Positions 54,728-64,000 are shown, counted from the stretch's first letter. The stretch: DNA of 64,000 nt from Thiothrix litoralis (GCF_017901135.1 NZ_CP072801.1:4220844-4284843), one strand, 5' to 3'. The notes: a model not told the origin generated them from the sequence alone. Translations and numbers: made by a program.

Positions 54728-56131
54728 ATGAGCAATCAAGTAGCATTGGGAAATATTATTAAGGAAGGTAGCTTTATTGCTGCCGAAGGTGGGGCAAGCA
54801 GCATTACCCTGAAAAAAGATGATCGCCCTTACCGTGTGTTTGGGGTCATGGTATTAGTATTCATGTTTTGTGCTTTCTTTGTATGGGCAGCATTTGCCCC
54901 CTTGGATCAGGCAGTAGCGACCATGGGACGAATCATGGTCGCCTCCCAAAACAAGTTGGTACAACATATGGATGGTGGTATTGTCAGCAAGATCCATGTG
55001 CATGACGGTGATATTGTGACGGCTGGTACTCCCCTACTGGAATTGGATGATGTGCAGTTAAAAGCACAGTTGGACAGTACCCAAGGGCAACTATGGGAAA
55101 CGGAAGCGAGTTTAGTGCGTTTGCGTGCCGAGCGTGACGGCATTTCCCCGGATTGGAAAGGTAGTGGTCTGGAAGCAGTACCCGACGATATCCTCAAAAC
55201 CCAGAAAAAACTCTTTGAAGCACGGCAACAAGCCCAGAAATCTGGTCAGAATGCCCTTAAGCAACGCCAACCTCAGGCACAAGAGCAAATTATCGGTTTG
55301 CAAGAACAAATAAAGGGTCTGGAAGGCAGTTTGGGTACATTGGCCACCCGCCATGGCTCGTTGGAACTGGATATTAAACGTTTACAGGAATTGTTTGCGC
55401 AGCGCTTGATTTCCAACATTGAGTTACGCGAAAAAGAGCGGGAATCCTCACAGTTAGAAGGTGAGATAGCCTCAACCAAAGCTGATATTGCCCGCGCGAA
55501 GACAGAAATTTCCCGCATTAAGGAAAGCATGACGGAAACAGGGCATCAAGTGGTCTTAAACCGTGAAGAGTACCTGAAAGAAGTCAGCACGCAACTTAGT
55601 GACTTGCAGTCTCGCAGCAGCCAGTTACGTTCACAGGAGGTTGCTCTCCTCGATAAACTGTCGCGGACGGTTATGAAAGCACCCGTTGACGGAAAAATTA
55701 AGGGATTCGAAGTAGTCACCGTGGGGGCAGTGCTGCCAGCAGGCGCGACTGTCATGGAAATTGTCCCTAATGAACAGGCTTTCAAGATCATTGCCGAGGT
55801 AGAACCAAACAATATTGATGTGGTTTCACCAGGACAAGACGCCGAGATACGTTTGTCAGTGTTCGATAATTCTCGGTATTTCCCGGTAATTTATGCTAAA
55901 GTGGACGATGTTTCAGCAGATACCACGGTTGATCCCTCATCCAAAATGTCCTATTACAAAACATCTTTATCATTAAAGCCAGACAGCACCTCTGTATTGG
56001 ATCGTGAGCAGGTAACACTGGTTTCAGGGATGCCCGTTGAAGTATTAATTCTCACTGGTCAGCGTACTTTGCTCGATTATTTGTTGAAACCGTTCACTGA
56101 CCTGCTAGCTCGGGGCTTTAATGAGGCTTGA
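54728..56131 (+). CDS. HlyD-family type I secretion adaptor
   Basis: 467 residues. One N-terminal helix (VFGVMVLVFMFCAFFVWAAFAPLDQAVATMG), a lipoyl-like domain (GRIMVASQNKLVQHMDGGIVSKIHVHDGDIVTAGTPLLELDD), a long coiled coil (about 150-310) and the barrel domain (TVMKAPVDGKIKGFEVVTVGAVLPAGATVMEIVPN). It is the PrtE-like partner of the broken ABC gene 9 bases upstream. No TolC-type outer-membrane gene or repeat-containing substrate is in view. Its stop overlaps the start of the Wzm-type permease by 11 bases, tying secretion and glycan export into one transcript. Confidence 0.95.
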   Translation: MSNQVALGNIIKEGSFIAAEGGASSITLKKDDRPYRVFGVMVLVFMFCAFFVWAAFAPLDQAVATMGRIMVASQNKLVQHMDGGIVSKIHVHDGDIVTAGTPLLELDDVQLKAQLDSTQGQLWETEASLVRLRAERDGISPDWKGSGLEAVPDDILKTQKKLFEARQQAQKSGQNALKQRQPQAQEQIIGLQEQIKGLEGSLGTLATRHGSLELDIKRLQELFAQRLISNIELREKERESSQLEGEIASTKADIARAKTEISRIKESMTETGHQVVLNREEYLKEVSTQLSDLQSRSSQLRSQEVALLDKLSRTVMKAPVDGKIKGFEVVTVGAVLPAGATVMEIVPNEQAFKIIAEVEPNNIDVVSPGQDAEIRLSVFDNSRYFPVIYAKVDDVSADTTVDPSSKMSYYKTSLSLKPDSTSVLDREQVTLVSGMPVEVLILTGQRTLLDYLLKPFTDLLARGFNEA

Positions 56132-56930
56132 TATTTCACCGGAACGTTGGGAACACTGGCAGCAGCAAGGTCGTAAGATCCTGCTGTTTGCCAAGTGGGA
56201 ATTGCGAGATCAGTTCCGTAACCGTTTGTTGGGTGGTGCATGGCTATTTTTACAACCCCTTAGCTATATCCTCATTTTCACGCTGGTATTCTCCCATTTG
56301 ATGAACGCCCGCTTGCAGCAGTTTGATTCGCCTTATGCTTACAGCATCTACCTGATTAGCGGTATGTTGCTATGGAATCTGATGTCTGGTGTTTTACAAC
56401 GCCTCATGAACATCTACCCAGAAAAAGCAGGCTTGATCAGGAAAGTACCCGTCAGTCTGGTCTTAATGCCGCTGTACGTGCCACTGGTTGAATTGGTGGT
56501 ATTTGTGATTACGTGGTGCTTTTTTGGTATGTTTTTGGTTGCCATTGGTTACGTACCTACCCTTTACTGGTTATGGCTACCTATTATCGTGCTGCTTAGC
56601 CTGATGTTTGCTTATAATCTTGGTTTGATTCTGGGGATTTTGTCTGTTTTTATGCCCGATTTGCGTAATTTCATTGCCATCATTTTACAATTAGCATTTT
56701 GGGCAACACCCATTGTCTACGTTAAATCCATATTACCCCCGTGGGTAGTGGAGTGGTTGTTACTGAACCCGTTTTATTGGGGGATAAGTAACATGCACCA
56801 GATTGTTTTACAGGGACAAGCACCGGATATATCTTTATTGTTACTACTGTTCGGCGCAGGGGTCATCATGGCAATTGTCGCCCGCTATCTGCAACGGCAG
56901 CTTGAAAAAGATATTCGCGATCTGTTGTAA
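56121..56930 (+). CDS. wzm: ABC-2 type glycan export permease (Wzm-like)
   Basis: 269 residues and six helices. Start LLFAKWELRDQFRNRLLGGAWLFLQPLSYILIFTLVFSHLM and LISGMLLWNLMSGVLQRLMNIYPEKAGLIRKVPVS are typical of the Wzm/KpsM/TagG family. It exports a finished lipid-linked polysaccharide, powered by the next gene. It begins inside the end of the HlyD-type gene. The NPFYWGISNMHQIVL segment near the C-terminus is characteristic. The family includes O-antigen, capsule and teichoic acid exporters; the Wzt extension and methyltransferase nearby favour O-antigen-like glycan. Confidence 0.92.
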   Translation: MRLDISPERWEHWQQQGRKILLFAKWELRDQFRNRLLGGAWLFLQPLSYILIFTLVFSHLMNARLQQFDSPYAYSIYLISGMLLWNLMSGVLQRLMNIYPEKAGLIRKVPVSLVLMPLYVPLVELVVFVITWCFFGMFLVAIGYVPTLYWLWLPIIVLLSLMFAYNLGLILGILSVFMPDLRNFIAIILQLAFWATPIVYVKSILPPWVVEWLLLNPFYWGISNMHQIVLQGQAPDISLLLLLFGAGVIMAIVARYLQRQLEKDIRDLL

Positions 56931-56949
56931 CAGTTGTAAGGAAATAACA

Positions 56950-58170
56950 TTGCATATACTAACGGTCAAGGGATTGCATAAGTCTTTCTCACTATACAAC
57001 TCACCGCTAGATCGTCTGAAAGAACGCCTGTTGGGTGGTCAGCGCCACCGCCAATATAGTGCGATTCATGACGTTAATCTTGCTTTAGCTCCGGGTGAAT
57101 CATTAGCCTTGATTGGACAAAATGGGGCGGGGAAGTCAACCTTACTCAAATTAATCACGGGCGTATTACTAGCCGATGCAGGTGTTATTGAACGACGCGG
57201 AAGAATAACTGGGTTACTGGAGTTAGGTACCGGTTTTGACCATGAGTTGTCGGGAATGGAAAATATTAGCGTCAATGGCAGCTTATTGGGAATGAATGCA
57301 GCAGAGATTGAGCAACGACGCGCAACCATTGTTGAGTTCGCAGAACTGGGAGATTACATCCATGAACCTATGCGCACCTATTCATCAGGAATGATGATGC
57401 GCTTGGGTTTTTCAATTGCGATTCATGCTGATCCGGCCTGTTTTGTGGTGGATGAAGCATTGTCGGTAGGAGATGCCCGTTTCCAGCAAAAATGTTTGCG
57501 TAAAATACGCGACTTTCAGTCCAAGGGTGGAAGCCTGTTATTTGTTTCACATGACTTAACCTCGGTCAAGTTATTGTGTAACCGGGCTATCGTGCTAGAT
57601 CAGGGGCGAACCGTATTCGAGGGAACCCCTGATGCAGCAGTAAACTATTACTATCAGGTGATTGCCCGTCTGGATCAGGTAGAAATGGTTGCAAATTCTG
57701 CTAAGAATACCGGATATGGCCTCAAGAATGTGCAAATTCTGTCCGCAGAGTTGCAGAATCGGAGTGGTAAAACGGAATCTTTTAGTGCTGGCGAGCAGGC
57801 TTACTTAAACATTCAGATAATCGCACAACAAGCAGTGAGCGATTTGGAATTGGGTATCCTGATTCGTGATCGGTTTGGTCAGGATGTTTTTGGTACTAAT
57901 ACTGCGCTGCTAGGCAATGAGGCTGCGCTGCATTTTTCTGCCGGACAAACAACCGTGATAGAACTGGGTTTTCCGATGAATCTGGGGATCGGTAAATATA
58001 CGGTAACCCTGGCTCTGCACAAAGATATGGATCATTTGGAACATTGCGAACATTGGTGGGATAATGTGCTGGAATTTGAGGTGGCAGGTTTCCACACCCC
58101 TGTTTTTGCAGGGATGGTGTACTTGCCTGTGACACTCCAGCAAACAGGTAAACGTGATATTGCGGCCTGA
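56950..58170 (+). CDS. wzt: ABC glycan exporter ATPase with C-terminal glycan-binding domain (Wzt-like)
   Basis: 406 residues from TTG 56950 (AAGGA ahead); other in-frame starts upstream lie inside the permease gene. Walker A LIGQNGAGKSTLLKLITG, signature TYSSGMMMRLGFSIAI, Walker B ACFVVDEALSVGD and H-loop LLFVSHDLTSV. Residues about 255-406 form a beta-sandwich (LSAELQNRSGKTESFSAGEQAYLNIQI, DLELGILIRDRFGQDVFGTNT, FPMNLGIGKYTVTLALHK) like the Wzt carbohydrate-binding domain, which recognises the chemically capped end of the chain before export. Confidence 0.93.
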   Translation: MHILTVKGLHKSFSLYNSPLDRLKERLLGGQRHRQYSAIHDVNLALAPGESLALIGQNGAGKSTLLKLITGVLLADAGVIERRGRITGLLELGTGFDHELSGMENISVNGSLLGMNAAEIEQRRATIVEFAELGDYIHEPMRTYSSGMMMRLGFSIAIHADPACFVVDEALSVGDARFQQKCLRKIRDFQSKGGSLLFVSHDLTSVKLLCNRAIVLDQGRTVFEGTPDAAVNYYYQVIARLDQVEMVANSAKNTGYGLKNVQILSAELQNRSGKTESFSAGEQAYLNIQIIAQQAVSDLELGILIRDRFGQDVFGTNTALLGNEAALHFSAGQTTVIELGFPMNLGIGKYTVTLALHKDMDHLEHCEHWWDNVLEFEVAGFHTPVFAGMVYLPVTLQQTGKRDIAA

Positions 58171-58200
58171 TCATTATTTTTTAATGGAAAACCAAAAAAT

Positions 58201-59865
58201 ATGAATGACAAGGAAATGGACGAAGCATTCAGATCAATTATTCGTAGAGTCCGTCACACGGCCGCCAGCGTAGAAAAGGAACTGACGAATGACAGGCAAG
58301 TGATCAACAAGTCTTCAGAATTACATGGTATGCGGGTACGGGCAGCAAGTAACCACCATAACCCTGTCCTGCGGGTTGCTGTGCCTGTCTACGAGCTACT
58401 GTATGGAGACGATGCCGCGTTTATCCACAAAACCTACCAATACGTATTGCAGCGGGAAGTCGATGAGGGCGGGCTGAAAAATTACCTTTCCCGGCTTAAG
58501 CAGGGGGAAAGCCGTCTTTTGATTGTCCGCGAGTTGCAGGATTCAGCAGAAGGAAAAGCACAACGGGCACAGATCAACAGTTGGGGCATATCATCCTATC
58601 TGGTTAGGTTACATGCGCTGCTGCGCTCTATTCCCATGGCTCGACTGTTTTTCGTCCGCAACATCGCCTGCAAGGTCATCGCGAAATTGCTGCATTTCTA
58701 TGAGAAAAAACGTCTACCAAAGCACCCGCTATTTCTGTTAAATGATTTTGCCAATAGTAAACTTGACGTATTACTCAAGACGACGGAGGACAAAATAACC
58801 CGACAACTGCATGATAACACCAGTAAATTGGAACAGAAAATCCAGCAACAATTGCAGCAATTGAGTGAGCACTTGAATTCACAGAATGAACACTTGGCTT
58901 CACATAAAGAATGGTTATTGAATCATAATCGTGATATTGAACAATTGACCAAACAGGCGCACTGCCAGAAACAGGAACAAATAAGTACTGAGGATAATTT
59001 ATCCAAACTCACCTCCCACTTGGATAACCTCAAAAATGCTGTAGCTGATCAGGGTGAACGTATCAGCCTAAGCAGGCAAGATACCCTTTATCAGCAATAC
59101 CATTTGCGGCAGTTACTGTCTGAAATAAAAGGGGAAATGCCCGTCGTAACCCCTGGGGAAGCCACCCGCTATCTGGATGAATATCTGGATGCGTATTACA
59201 TTGCATTTGAGGATGCTAACCGGGGAACACTGGACGAAATTCGTCAAAAGCTGTCCATTTATCTTCCCTATATCACGCGTTTCAAGGAAAAGTCTGGGGA
59301 ACTGCCGTTACTGGACATTGGCTGTGGACGCGGAGAATGGTTGGGATTATTGCAGGATGCCGGTATTTCAGCCTATGGGGTAGACATGAATGGCGTCATG
59401 GTGACGGTGGGGCAGGAACGTGGCTTGGATGTTCGGCATGAAGATGGATTGGCACATCTGCAAAAGTTACCTGACCATTCACTGTCTGTTATCACCAGTT
59501 TCCATGTCATTGAACATTTACCGTTTGCAGTACTGTTTAGTGTATTGATAGAAATCAAGCGTGTTTTGATACCAGGAGGGTTACTCATTCTGGAAACACC
59601 CAACCCGGAAAACGTGCTGGTAGGTTCACATACTTTTTATCATGATTTTACCCACCGCAACCCTGTTACCCCATCGGCTCTGACATTCCTGCTCACCTAC
59701 CATAACTTTCAGAATATTGAAGTGCTACGCCTCCACCCTTATCCAGAGGAAGCAAAAGTCCCTGGTCATGACCCCCTCACCGAACGGGTAAACGGACACT
59801 TATGCGGGCCTCAGGATTTTGCCATGATCGCCTACCAACAAGAACGGGCAGGGAAACCAGAATAA
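58201..59865 (+). CDS. DUF4214-coiled coil-methyltransferase protein (WbdD-like chain terminator)
   Basis: 554 residues. Residues about 60-130 contain a DUF4214-type segment (AAFIHKTYQYVLQREVDEGGLKNYLSRLKQG), about 140-170 a hydrophobic stretch, about 190-320 a long coiled coil (TTEDKITRQLHDNTSKLEQKIQQQLQQLSEHLNS...), and 330-550 a SAM methyltransferase: motif I LLDIGCGRGEWLGLL, VDMNGVMV, ITSFHVIEHLPF. In E. coli O8/O9a, WbdD likewise joins a methyltransferase to a coiled coil that measures chain length, with a kinase in some versions; here I see no kinase. By analogy it caps the glycan for Wzt recognition. Confidence 0.85.
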   Translation: MNDKEMDEAFRSIIRRVRHTAASVEKELTNDRQVINKSSELHGMRVRAASNHHNPVLRVAVPVYELLYGDDAAFIHKTYQYVLQREVDEGGLKNYLSRLKQGESRLLIVRELQDSAEGKAQRAQINSWGISSYLVRLHALLRSIPMARLFFVRNIACKVIAKLLHFYEKKRLPKHPLFLLNDFANSKLDVLLKTTEDKITRQLHDNTSKLEQKIQQQLQQLSEHLNSQNEHLASHKEWLLNHNRDIEQLTKQAHCQKQEQISTEDNLSKLTSHLDNLKNAVADQGERISLSRQDTLYQQYHLRQLLSEIKGEMPVVTPGEATRYLDEYLDAYYIAFEDANRGTLDEIRQKLSIYLPYITRFKEKSGELPLLDIGCGRGEWLGLLQDAGISAYGVDMNGVMVTVGQERGLDVRHEDGLAHLQKLPDHSLSVITSFHVIEHLPFAVLFSVLIEIKRVLIPGGLLILETPNPENVLVGSHTFYHDFTHRNPVTPSALTFLLTYHNFQNIEVLRLHPYPEEAKVPGHDPLTERVNGHLCGPQDFAMIAYQQERAGKPE

Positions 59866-60896
59866 TGCGGATATTGTTGACAGCCAATATTACGCCTTTC
59901 CTGCAAGGTGGGGCAGATTACCATATCAACGGTTTGCACAATGCACTTCAGCAAAGTGGCTTTGAAACAGAACTTATTCGTCTACCCTTTAAATTCAATC
60001 CGTTGGAAGATATTCAGGATTTAATGGGCTATTGTGCAGGGTTGGATATGAATCGACCCAATGGTATCAGCATCGACCGGGTGATTAGCCTGCAATTCCC
60101 TGGTTATGGTATCCAGCATGATGACCATTGGGTTTGGCTCATGCACCAACACCGGGCTGTGTACGAGCTATTTGATCCACAGAAAGCAGACGTACCTCTC
60201 GGTCAATTACGGGAGGCCATTGTCCAGTATGATGGACGTGCATTATCCAGTGCCCATAAAGTATTCGCCAATTCACAACGCGTGGCTGACCGGCTCAAGC
60301 AGTTCAATAGTATTGATAGCACCGCGCTGTATCACCCACCCGGCTACGCGGAGCGCTTCCGTTGTGAAGACCCCCTTCCCTATGTGTTCTACCCCAGTCG
60401 GCTGGAATCTTTGAAACGGCAAACACTCCTGATAGAGGCAGCCCAGTACGTGCAGGCACCAGTAAAAATCGTGTTGGCTGGTACTGGTGGACAATACGCC
60501 AACTACCAACAATTGATCAGGGATTGCGGGGTTGAGGATCAGGTAATCTTGCTGGGTTCTATCACCGAAGCAGAAAAAATCGCCTATTATGCCCACGCGC
60601 TAGCCGTTTGCTTTGTCCCTTATGATGAAGACTATGGGTATATTACCTTGGAAGCCATGTTATCTTCCAAACCAGTCATTACCGCTACGGATGCAGGTGG
60701 GCCACTGGAATTTGTGACTCATGGACACAATGGTTGGGTGTGTGAACCAGATCCGCAAGCCATGGCTGCTGCGATTGATGAGGCATTTTACAAACCACTG
60801 GTAAGCCACGAAATGGGGCGATCTGGTCGGGCGCGTTATGCGGAACTGGGTATTTCTTGGACTAATGTGGTTGAAAAACTGACAGCAGAGGTATGA
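59865..60896 (+). CDS. GT4-type glycosyltransferase
   Basis: 343 residues starting at the ATG that overlaps the methyltransferase stop (TAATG). N-terminal MRILLTANITPFLQGGADYHINGLHNALQQSGFE with the GG loop; C-terminal nucleotide-sugar domain with PYVFYPSRLESLKRQTLLIEAAQYV, VILLGSITEAEKIAYYAHALAVCFVPYDEDYGYITLEAMLSSKPVITATDAGG, where the DYGYITLEAM block is the E-x7-E motif. It transfers a sugar from an activated donor onto the growing glycan on the cytoplasmic side. It is clearly related to the first half of the next gene. Confidence 0.92.
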   Translation: MRILLTANITPFLQGGADYHINGLHNALQQSGFETELIRLPFKFNPLEDIQDLMGYCAGLDMNRPNGISIDRVISLQFPGYGIQHDDHWVWLMHQHRAVYELFDPQKADVPLGQLREAIVQYDGRALSSAHKVFANSQRVADRLKQFNSIDSTALYHPPGYAERFRCEDPLPYVFYPSRLESLKRQTLLIEAAQYVQAPVKIVLAGTGGQYANYQQLIRDCGVEDQVILLGSITEAEKIAYYAHALAVCFVPYDEDYGYITLEAMLSSKPVITATDAGGPLEFVTHGHNGWVCEPDPQAMAAAIDEAFYKPLVSHEMGRSGRARYAELGISWTNVVEKLTAEV

Positions 60897-63274
60897 GCTT
60901 GAAAATTGCCGTGGTGGCTCCTAGTAGCGTCCCTTTTGTACGTGGTGGCGCAGAAAACTTATGGTGGGGATTAGTCGAGTCCCTGAACGCTCGCGCCGAT
61001 GTTGCCGCTGAGCTGATCAAGATACCTTCACCTGAACGCAATCTGGAGGAAATTATCCACAGCTATGTGGATTTTGCGCGACTTGACTTACTGCATTTTG
61101 ATCAAGTGATCAGCACCAAGTACCCTGCTTGGATGATTAGCCATCCCAATCATGTGATTTACATGCAACATAAGTTGCGGGGGCTATACGACACTTACCC
61201 TCGGCATTTGCCGACCACTATCCCCGCCAAACACCAGTTTCCTCGCGAGCTACAATCATTGCATGACTTTTTGCTAAAGCCACCCGATAGTCGTGAAAGC
61301 TTGCCTGAGATCGTGCAGATCTTACTGGCGTTCCTCGCTTGGAAAGACCGTTTACCCCCCGAGTGGTATGCCTTTCCTGGTGCTATCAGCAGAAGTATTG
61401 TGCATTTATTGGATGCTGTGGGGCAGTCCACCCCCGGTGTTAACCGCCACTGCGCGATTTCACAGACAGTTGCCAACCGTGCGGAATACTTCCCGCTACA
61501 AACGGTGGTGGAAGTTTTTTACCACCCCACTGCCTTACAAGGCTTGCGGACGGGGCAGCAGCAGTATTTCTTTACTGCCAGCCGCTTGGATAAACCCAAG
61601 CGGATTGATCTGATTATCCGCGCTTGGTTGGCTGCTGAAGTATCTTACCCCTTATATATCGCGGGCAACGGGCCGTGTGAGGTAGATTGGCGAGCATTAG
61701 CCCAAGGTAATCCCAATATTGTGTTTCTGGGTTATGTGACGGATAAGCAGCTAGCGCATTATTATGCTGATGCTTTGGCAGTCATTTTTGTACCAGAACA
61801 AGAAGATTATGGGCTGATTACGCTGGAAGCCATGCTGGCAGGCAAGCCCGTGATTACCACCAGCGATGCAGGTGGTGTAACCGAACTGGTCAAACACGGT
61901 GAGAATGGCTGGGTAGCAGAACCTGGGGTCACTGCCTTGGCTCAAGCACTCAAAACGTGTGCTGCTTCCCCCACCTTGGCAGCAACATTCGGTGCAACCG
62001 GTAAAAACTGGGCGGAAAAAGTCTCATGGGAAGCATTGCACGATTTTCTCATCGTGGGGCTGCGTAAAAAGCTGGTTGTTATTAATACGTTTTCTGTTTA
62101 TCCGCCGGTAAGTGGTGGGCAATTACGAATTTACCATCTTTACCGTTGGCTGGCACGCGTCTGGAACGTTGTATTAGTAACGTTGGTACCAGCCAGCCAT
62201 GCCAGTGAATCTATCACTATCGCCCCTGGCCTTCAGGAAATACGTATAGCGAAATCCCATGCGTATGAGAAACACGAACACCAGTTGTCGCAAAAACTGG
62301 GCGTATCATCCGGTGACATTGCGGCGCTGCTTTACCATGAAGATATACCGGAATGGGGCAACGCCATCAAGGCAGCAACCGCCACTGCAAACTGGGTGGT
62401 TTTATCCCATCCTTACGGCTACGCAGCGTTACGTTCTGTGTATTCAGGGGGATTCTGCTACGAAGCCCATAATATGGAATTTGATCTGAAACAGGGTATG
62501 TTATCTTCCCAAGGTAAACCACAACGTTACCGCCATGAATTAGCGGTAGTGGAACAGGCAGAACGTGCGTGCGTACAAGAATCTACCCAAATCATAACCT
62601 GTACGGCTGCTGACCGGAACAGATTGATAGAGTATTATGGTGTCGTTGGCAAGGGTACCGTTATTCCTAATGGCGTGGATATTGAGGGTATTCCCTTTAT
62701 ATCCACTCACCAGCGACGAGCAAAACACCCCAAACGGCTCAGAGTGCTCTTCATGGGTAGCCTCCATCTGCCAAATATTCATGCCCTTGAATATATCCTC
62801 AGTATCGCAGAGCAATGCAGTAACCTGGATTTTGTCATTGCGGGTAGTGTTTGTCATGCAGTGAATACACAAACGTCACTACCCCATAATCTTACCTTAT
62901 TGAATGTCGTCAGCGATGAAGACAAACTGGGATTACTCGGCAATTGTGATATTTCCTTGAACCCCATGGCCGCAGGTTCAGGTTCCAACCTGAAAGTGCT
63001 GGAAGCCGCTGCCAGTGGGCAGTTGATTGTATCAACCCGTTTTGGCGCAAGGGGCGGCGTATTGATGGAAGGACGGGATTATATTGCCCAAGAGCTGGAG
63101 GAAATACCGACGTTCTTGTGTGAACTCACTTCACAGCAACTGCTGAGCTATGCCGATGTTGTCGACTCTGCCTACCAGCAAATCAAACAACATTCTGACT
63201 GGAAAGCTTTAGCCGAAGACTTCAAAATGGCACTGCAACCATTAAACACAATGGGGAGTACTTTACTGACGTGA
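60893..63274 (+). CDS. double-domain GT4 glycosyltransferase
   Basis: 793 residues, two glycosyltransferase units in one chain. Unit 1 (1-385): IAVVAPSSVPFVRGGAENLWWGL, YFFTASRLDKPKRIDLIIRAW, FVPEQEDYGLITLEAMLAGKPVITTSDAGG, closely like the preceding gene. Unit 2 (about 390-790): VVINTFSVYPPVSGGQLRIYHLYRWLARVWNVVLV, GTVIPNGVDIEGIPF, LRVLFMGSLHLPNIHALEYIL, LNPMAAGSGSNLKVLEAAASGQLIVSTRFGARGG. Two-unit polymerases of this kind add two sugars or two linkages in turn. The 4-base overlap with the preceding gene shows coupling. The export-synthesis operon appears to end here. Confidence 0.92.
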   Translation: MSLKIAVVAPSSVPFVRGGAENLWWGLVESLNARADVAAELIKIPSPERNLEEIIHSYVDFARLDLLHFDQVISTKYPAWMISHPNHVIYMQHKLRGLYDTYPRHLPTTIPAKHQFPRELQSLHDFLLKPPDSRESLPEIVQILLAFLAWKDRLPPEWYAFPGAISRSIVHLLDAVGQSTPGVNRHCAISQTVANRAEYFPLQTVVEVFYHPTALQGLRTGQQQYFFTASRLDKPKRIDLIIRAWLAAEVSYPLYIAGNGPCEVDWRALAQGNPNIVFLGYVTDKQLAHYYADALAVIFVPEQEDYGLITLEAMLAGKPVITTSDAGGVTELVKHGENGWVAEPGVTALAQALKTCAASPTLAATFGATGKNWAEKVSWEALHDFLIVGLRKKLVVINTFSVYPPVSGGQLRIYHLYRWLARVWNVVLVTLVPASHASESITIAPGLQEIRIAKSHAYEKHEHQLSQKLGVSSGDIAALLYHEDIPEWGNAIKAATATANWVVLSHPYGYAALRSVYSGGFCYEAHNMEFDLKQGMLSSQGKPQRYRHELAVVEQAERACVQESTQIITCTAADRNRLIEYYGVVGKGTVIPNGVDIEGIPFISTHQRRAKHPKRLRVLFMGSLHLPNIHALEYILSIAEQCSNLDFVIAGSVCHAVNTQTSLPHNLTLLNVVSDEDKLGLLGNCDISLNPMAAGSGSNLKVLEAAASGQLIVSTRFGARGGVLMEGRDYIAQELEEIPTFLCELTSQQLLSYADVVDSAYQQIKQHSDWKALAEDFKMALQPLNTMGSTLLT

Positions 63275-63319
63275 GGTCAAACTAGTACATTGCCTAATTC
63301 TAAACATTAGGACTCCAAC

Positions 63320-64000
63320 TTATCGGTTCGCTTGGCGCAATTGTAAGATCTCTGTCATGGTCAAGCCTGTTTTTTTAGCAATGGTGGCATCGTCTAGCAC
63401 ATTCAACAGGTTGCGGGCAATGTCTAATGCTTTGATTTTTGCTCCTTCCTCGCGTCCTTCTTCGCGTCCTTTCTGTTCGGCTTTATCCCATTCTTCACGG
63501 CGCAGTTCATCTTCACTGTATTCGTCTTTCATACGGGCGCGGTCTTCGGGGGTCAGGGTGTTTTTTTGGATGGAAGCGAAGACTTTCTGGACACAAGCCT
63601 TGTGATAGTGCGTTTCGTCCACTTGTTCATCAAGGCTGTCGTTAATGGCAAGCAGCCATTCACGCCATGCTTCAGGGGTTTCGTCATTGAGGTACTTGGG
63701 GCAGATGTAGACAATTTTATGGGGAATTTCGCCCAAACCTTGCCCGTGGCGGTCTTTGGGGTCGAAGTCGATCAGGCTCATGTCCCGCCCGTGCTTATCA
63801 CCAGAGGTCAATACGACGATGGTGTAAACGGTAAGTGCGGGGCGGTAGTCTTTGGCACTGACGGCTTGCTCAAGTAGTGCCGCACAGTGGTAGTGCAGGA
63901 AACGGTGATAGTGGTCGGGGTAACGGCGGTGCTGGATGTCGACGATAATCCGGTTGATTTTATCCTCGGCGAACAGGTCAAAGTGGTTGTTGACGTTACC
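63320..64000 (-). CDS. Rpn/PD-(D/E)XK nuclease-family protein (5' end outside window)
   Basis: 227 codons are open from the right edge to the stop at 63320, with no start needed inside the window. The upstream part reads NVNNHFDLFAEDKINRIIVDIQHRRYPDHYHRFLHYHCAALLEQA, the core of the Rpn/PDDEXK_2 transposase-like nuclease family. The C-terminus has EEWDKAEQKGREEGREEGAKIKALDIARNLLNVLDDATIAKKTGLTMTEILQL, the coiled Lys/Glu/Gly-rich tail usual in this family. These proteins promote recombination or act in phage defence and are often multicopy. It is convergent to the glycosyltransferase operon. Confidence 0.85.
   Translation of the reverse strand, partial: GNVNNHFDLFAEDKINRIIVDIQHRRYPDHYHRFLHYHCAALLEQAVSAKDYRPALTVYTIVVLTSGDKHGRDMSLIDFDPKDRHGQGLGEIPHKIVYICPKYLNDETPEAWREWLLAINDSLDEQVDETHYHKACVQKVFASIQKNTLTPEDRARMKDEYSEDELRREEWDKAEQKGREEGREEGAKIKALDIARNLLNVLDDATIAKKTGLTMTEILQLRQANR

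Overview
The window looks like chromosome of a sulfur-oxidising, denitrifying gammaproteobacterium, probably of the Thiotrichales (Thiothrix and relatives). That placement is inference from gene content: narGH with two NarK carriers, NarXL, norCB/norEF/norQD, cytochrome cd1 nirS, two DsrC-family sulfur-relay proteins, a flavocytochrome c sulfide dehydrogenase-like pair and an SHP/diheme cytochrome module. I saw no rRNA, tRNA, CRISPR array or nos genes. narJ and narI, if present, lie beyond the left edge.

Layout. (a) 1-8092, minus strand: narK1, narK2, a cysteine-free DsrC-like gene, narG, narH (cut by the window edge). (b) 8093-11974: a shared control region with repeated TACCAC heptamers (NarL-like), then a TehA-type channel, narX and narL. 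(c) 12051-17055: two DUF2202 proteins, a PhoPQ-like two-component pair, a palindromic repeat and an AAA-ATPase-like/PD-(D/E)XK protein. (d) 17272-27942: a periplasmic/membrane electron-transfer island with a PepSY protein, three b-type cytochromes, a porin, a membrane-bound LuxR-type regulator, DUF6502 and DUF5666 proteins, a cytochrome c + FccB-like pair, SHP + diheme cytochrome, and a QseBC-like pair. Several of its promoters share two operator types, and two of its leaders share an RNA-like element. (e) 27994-36498: insertion and decay. A tnpB element is broken by an ISNCY-type IS; norCB; a hemolysin III gene that has lost its middle and carries a second tnpB element; and an internally deleted 4Fe-4S membrane protein. 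(f) 36495-48152: nirS, a TonB receptor, two Crp/Fnr (Dnr-like) regulators, norEF, a second AAA/PD-(D/E)XK gene, norQ, norD, a one-cysteine DsrC and a LysR regulator. (g) 48246-50919: Hpt and hybrid kinase. (h) 51457-63274: a type I secretion ABC gene cut cleanly by an IS4-like element, its HlyD partner, then an ABC glycan exporter (Wzm/Wzt), a coiled-coil methyltransferase and glycosyltransferases. (i) the right edge cuts an Rpn/PD-(D/E)XK-type protein.

How it fits together. Five TTGAY-N4-RTCAA boxes precede norCB, a small periplasmic protein, nirS, norE and norQ. Together with the two Crp/Fnr regulators encoded among them they outline a nitric-oxide/anoxia regulon. NarXL probably controls the nar operon through the TACCAC cluster. 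Part (d) looks like a separately controlled unit moving electrons from reduced sulfur or a related donor through haem proteins. The two DsrC-like genes, one directly ahead of narG and one next to norD, are the most suggestive link between sulfur metabolism and denitrification here.
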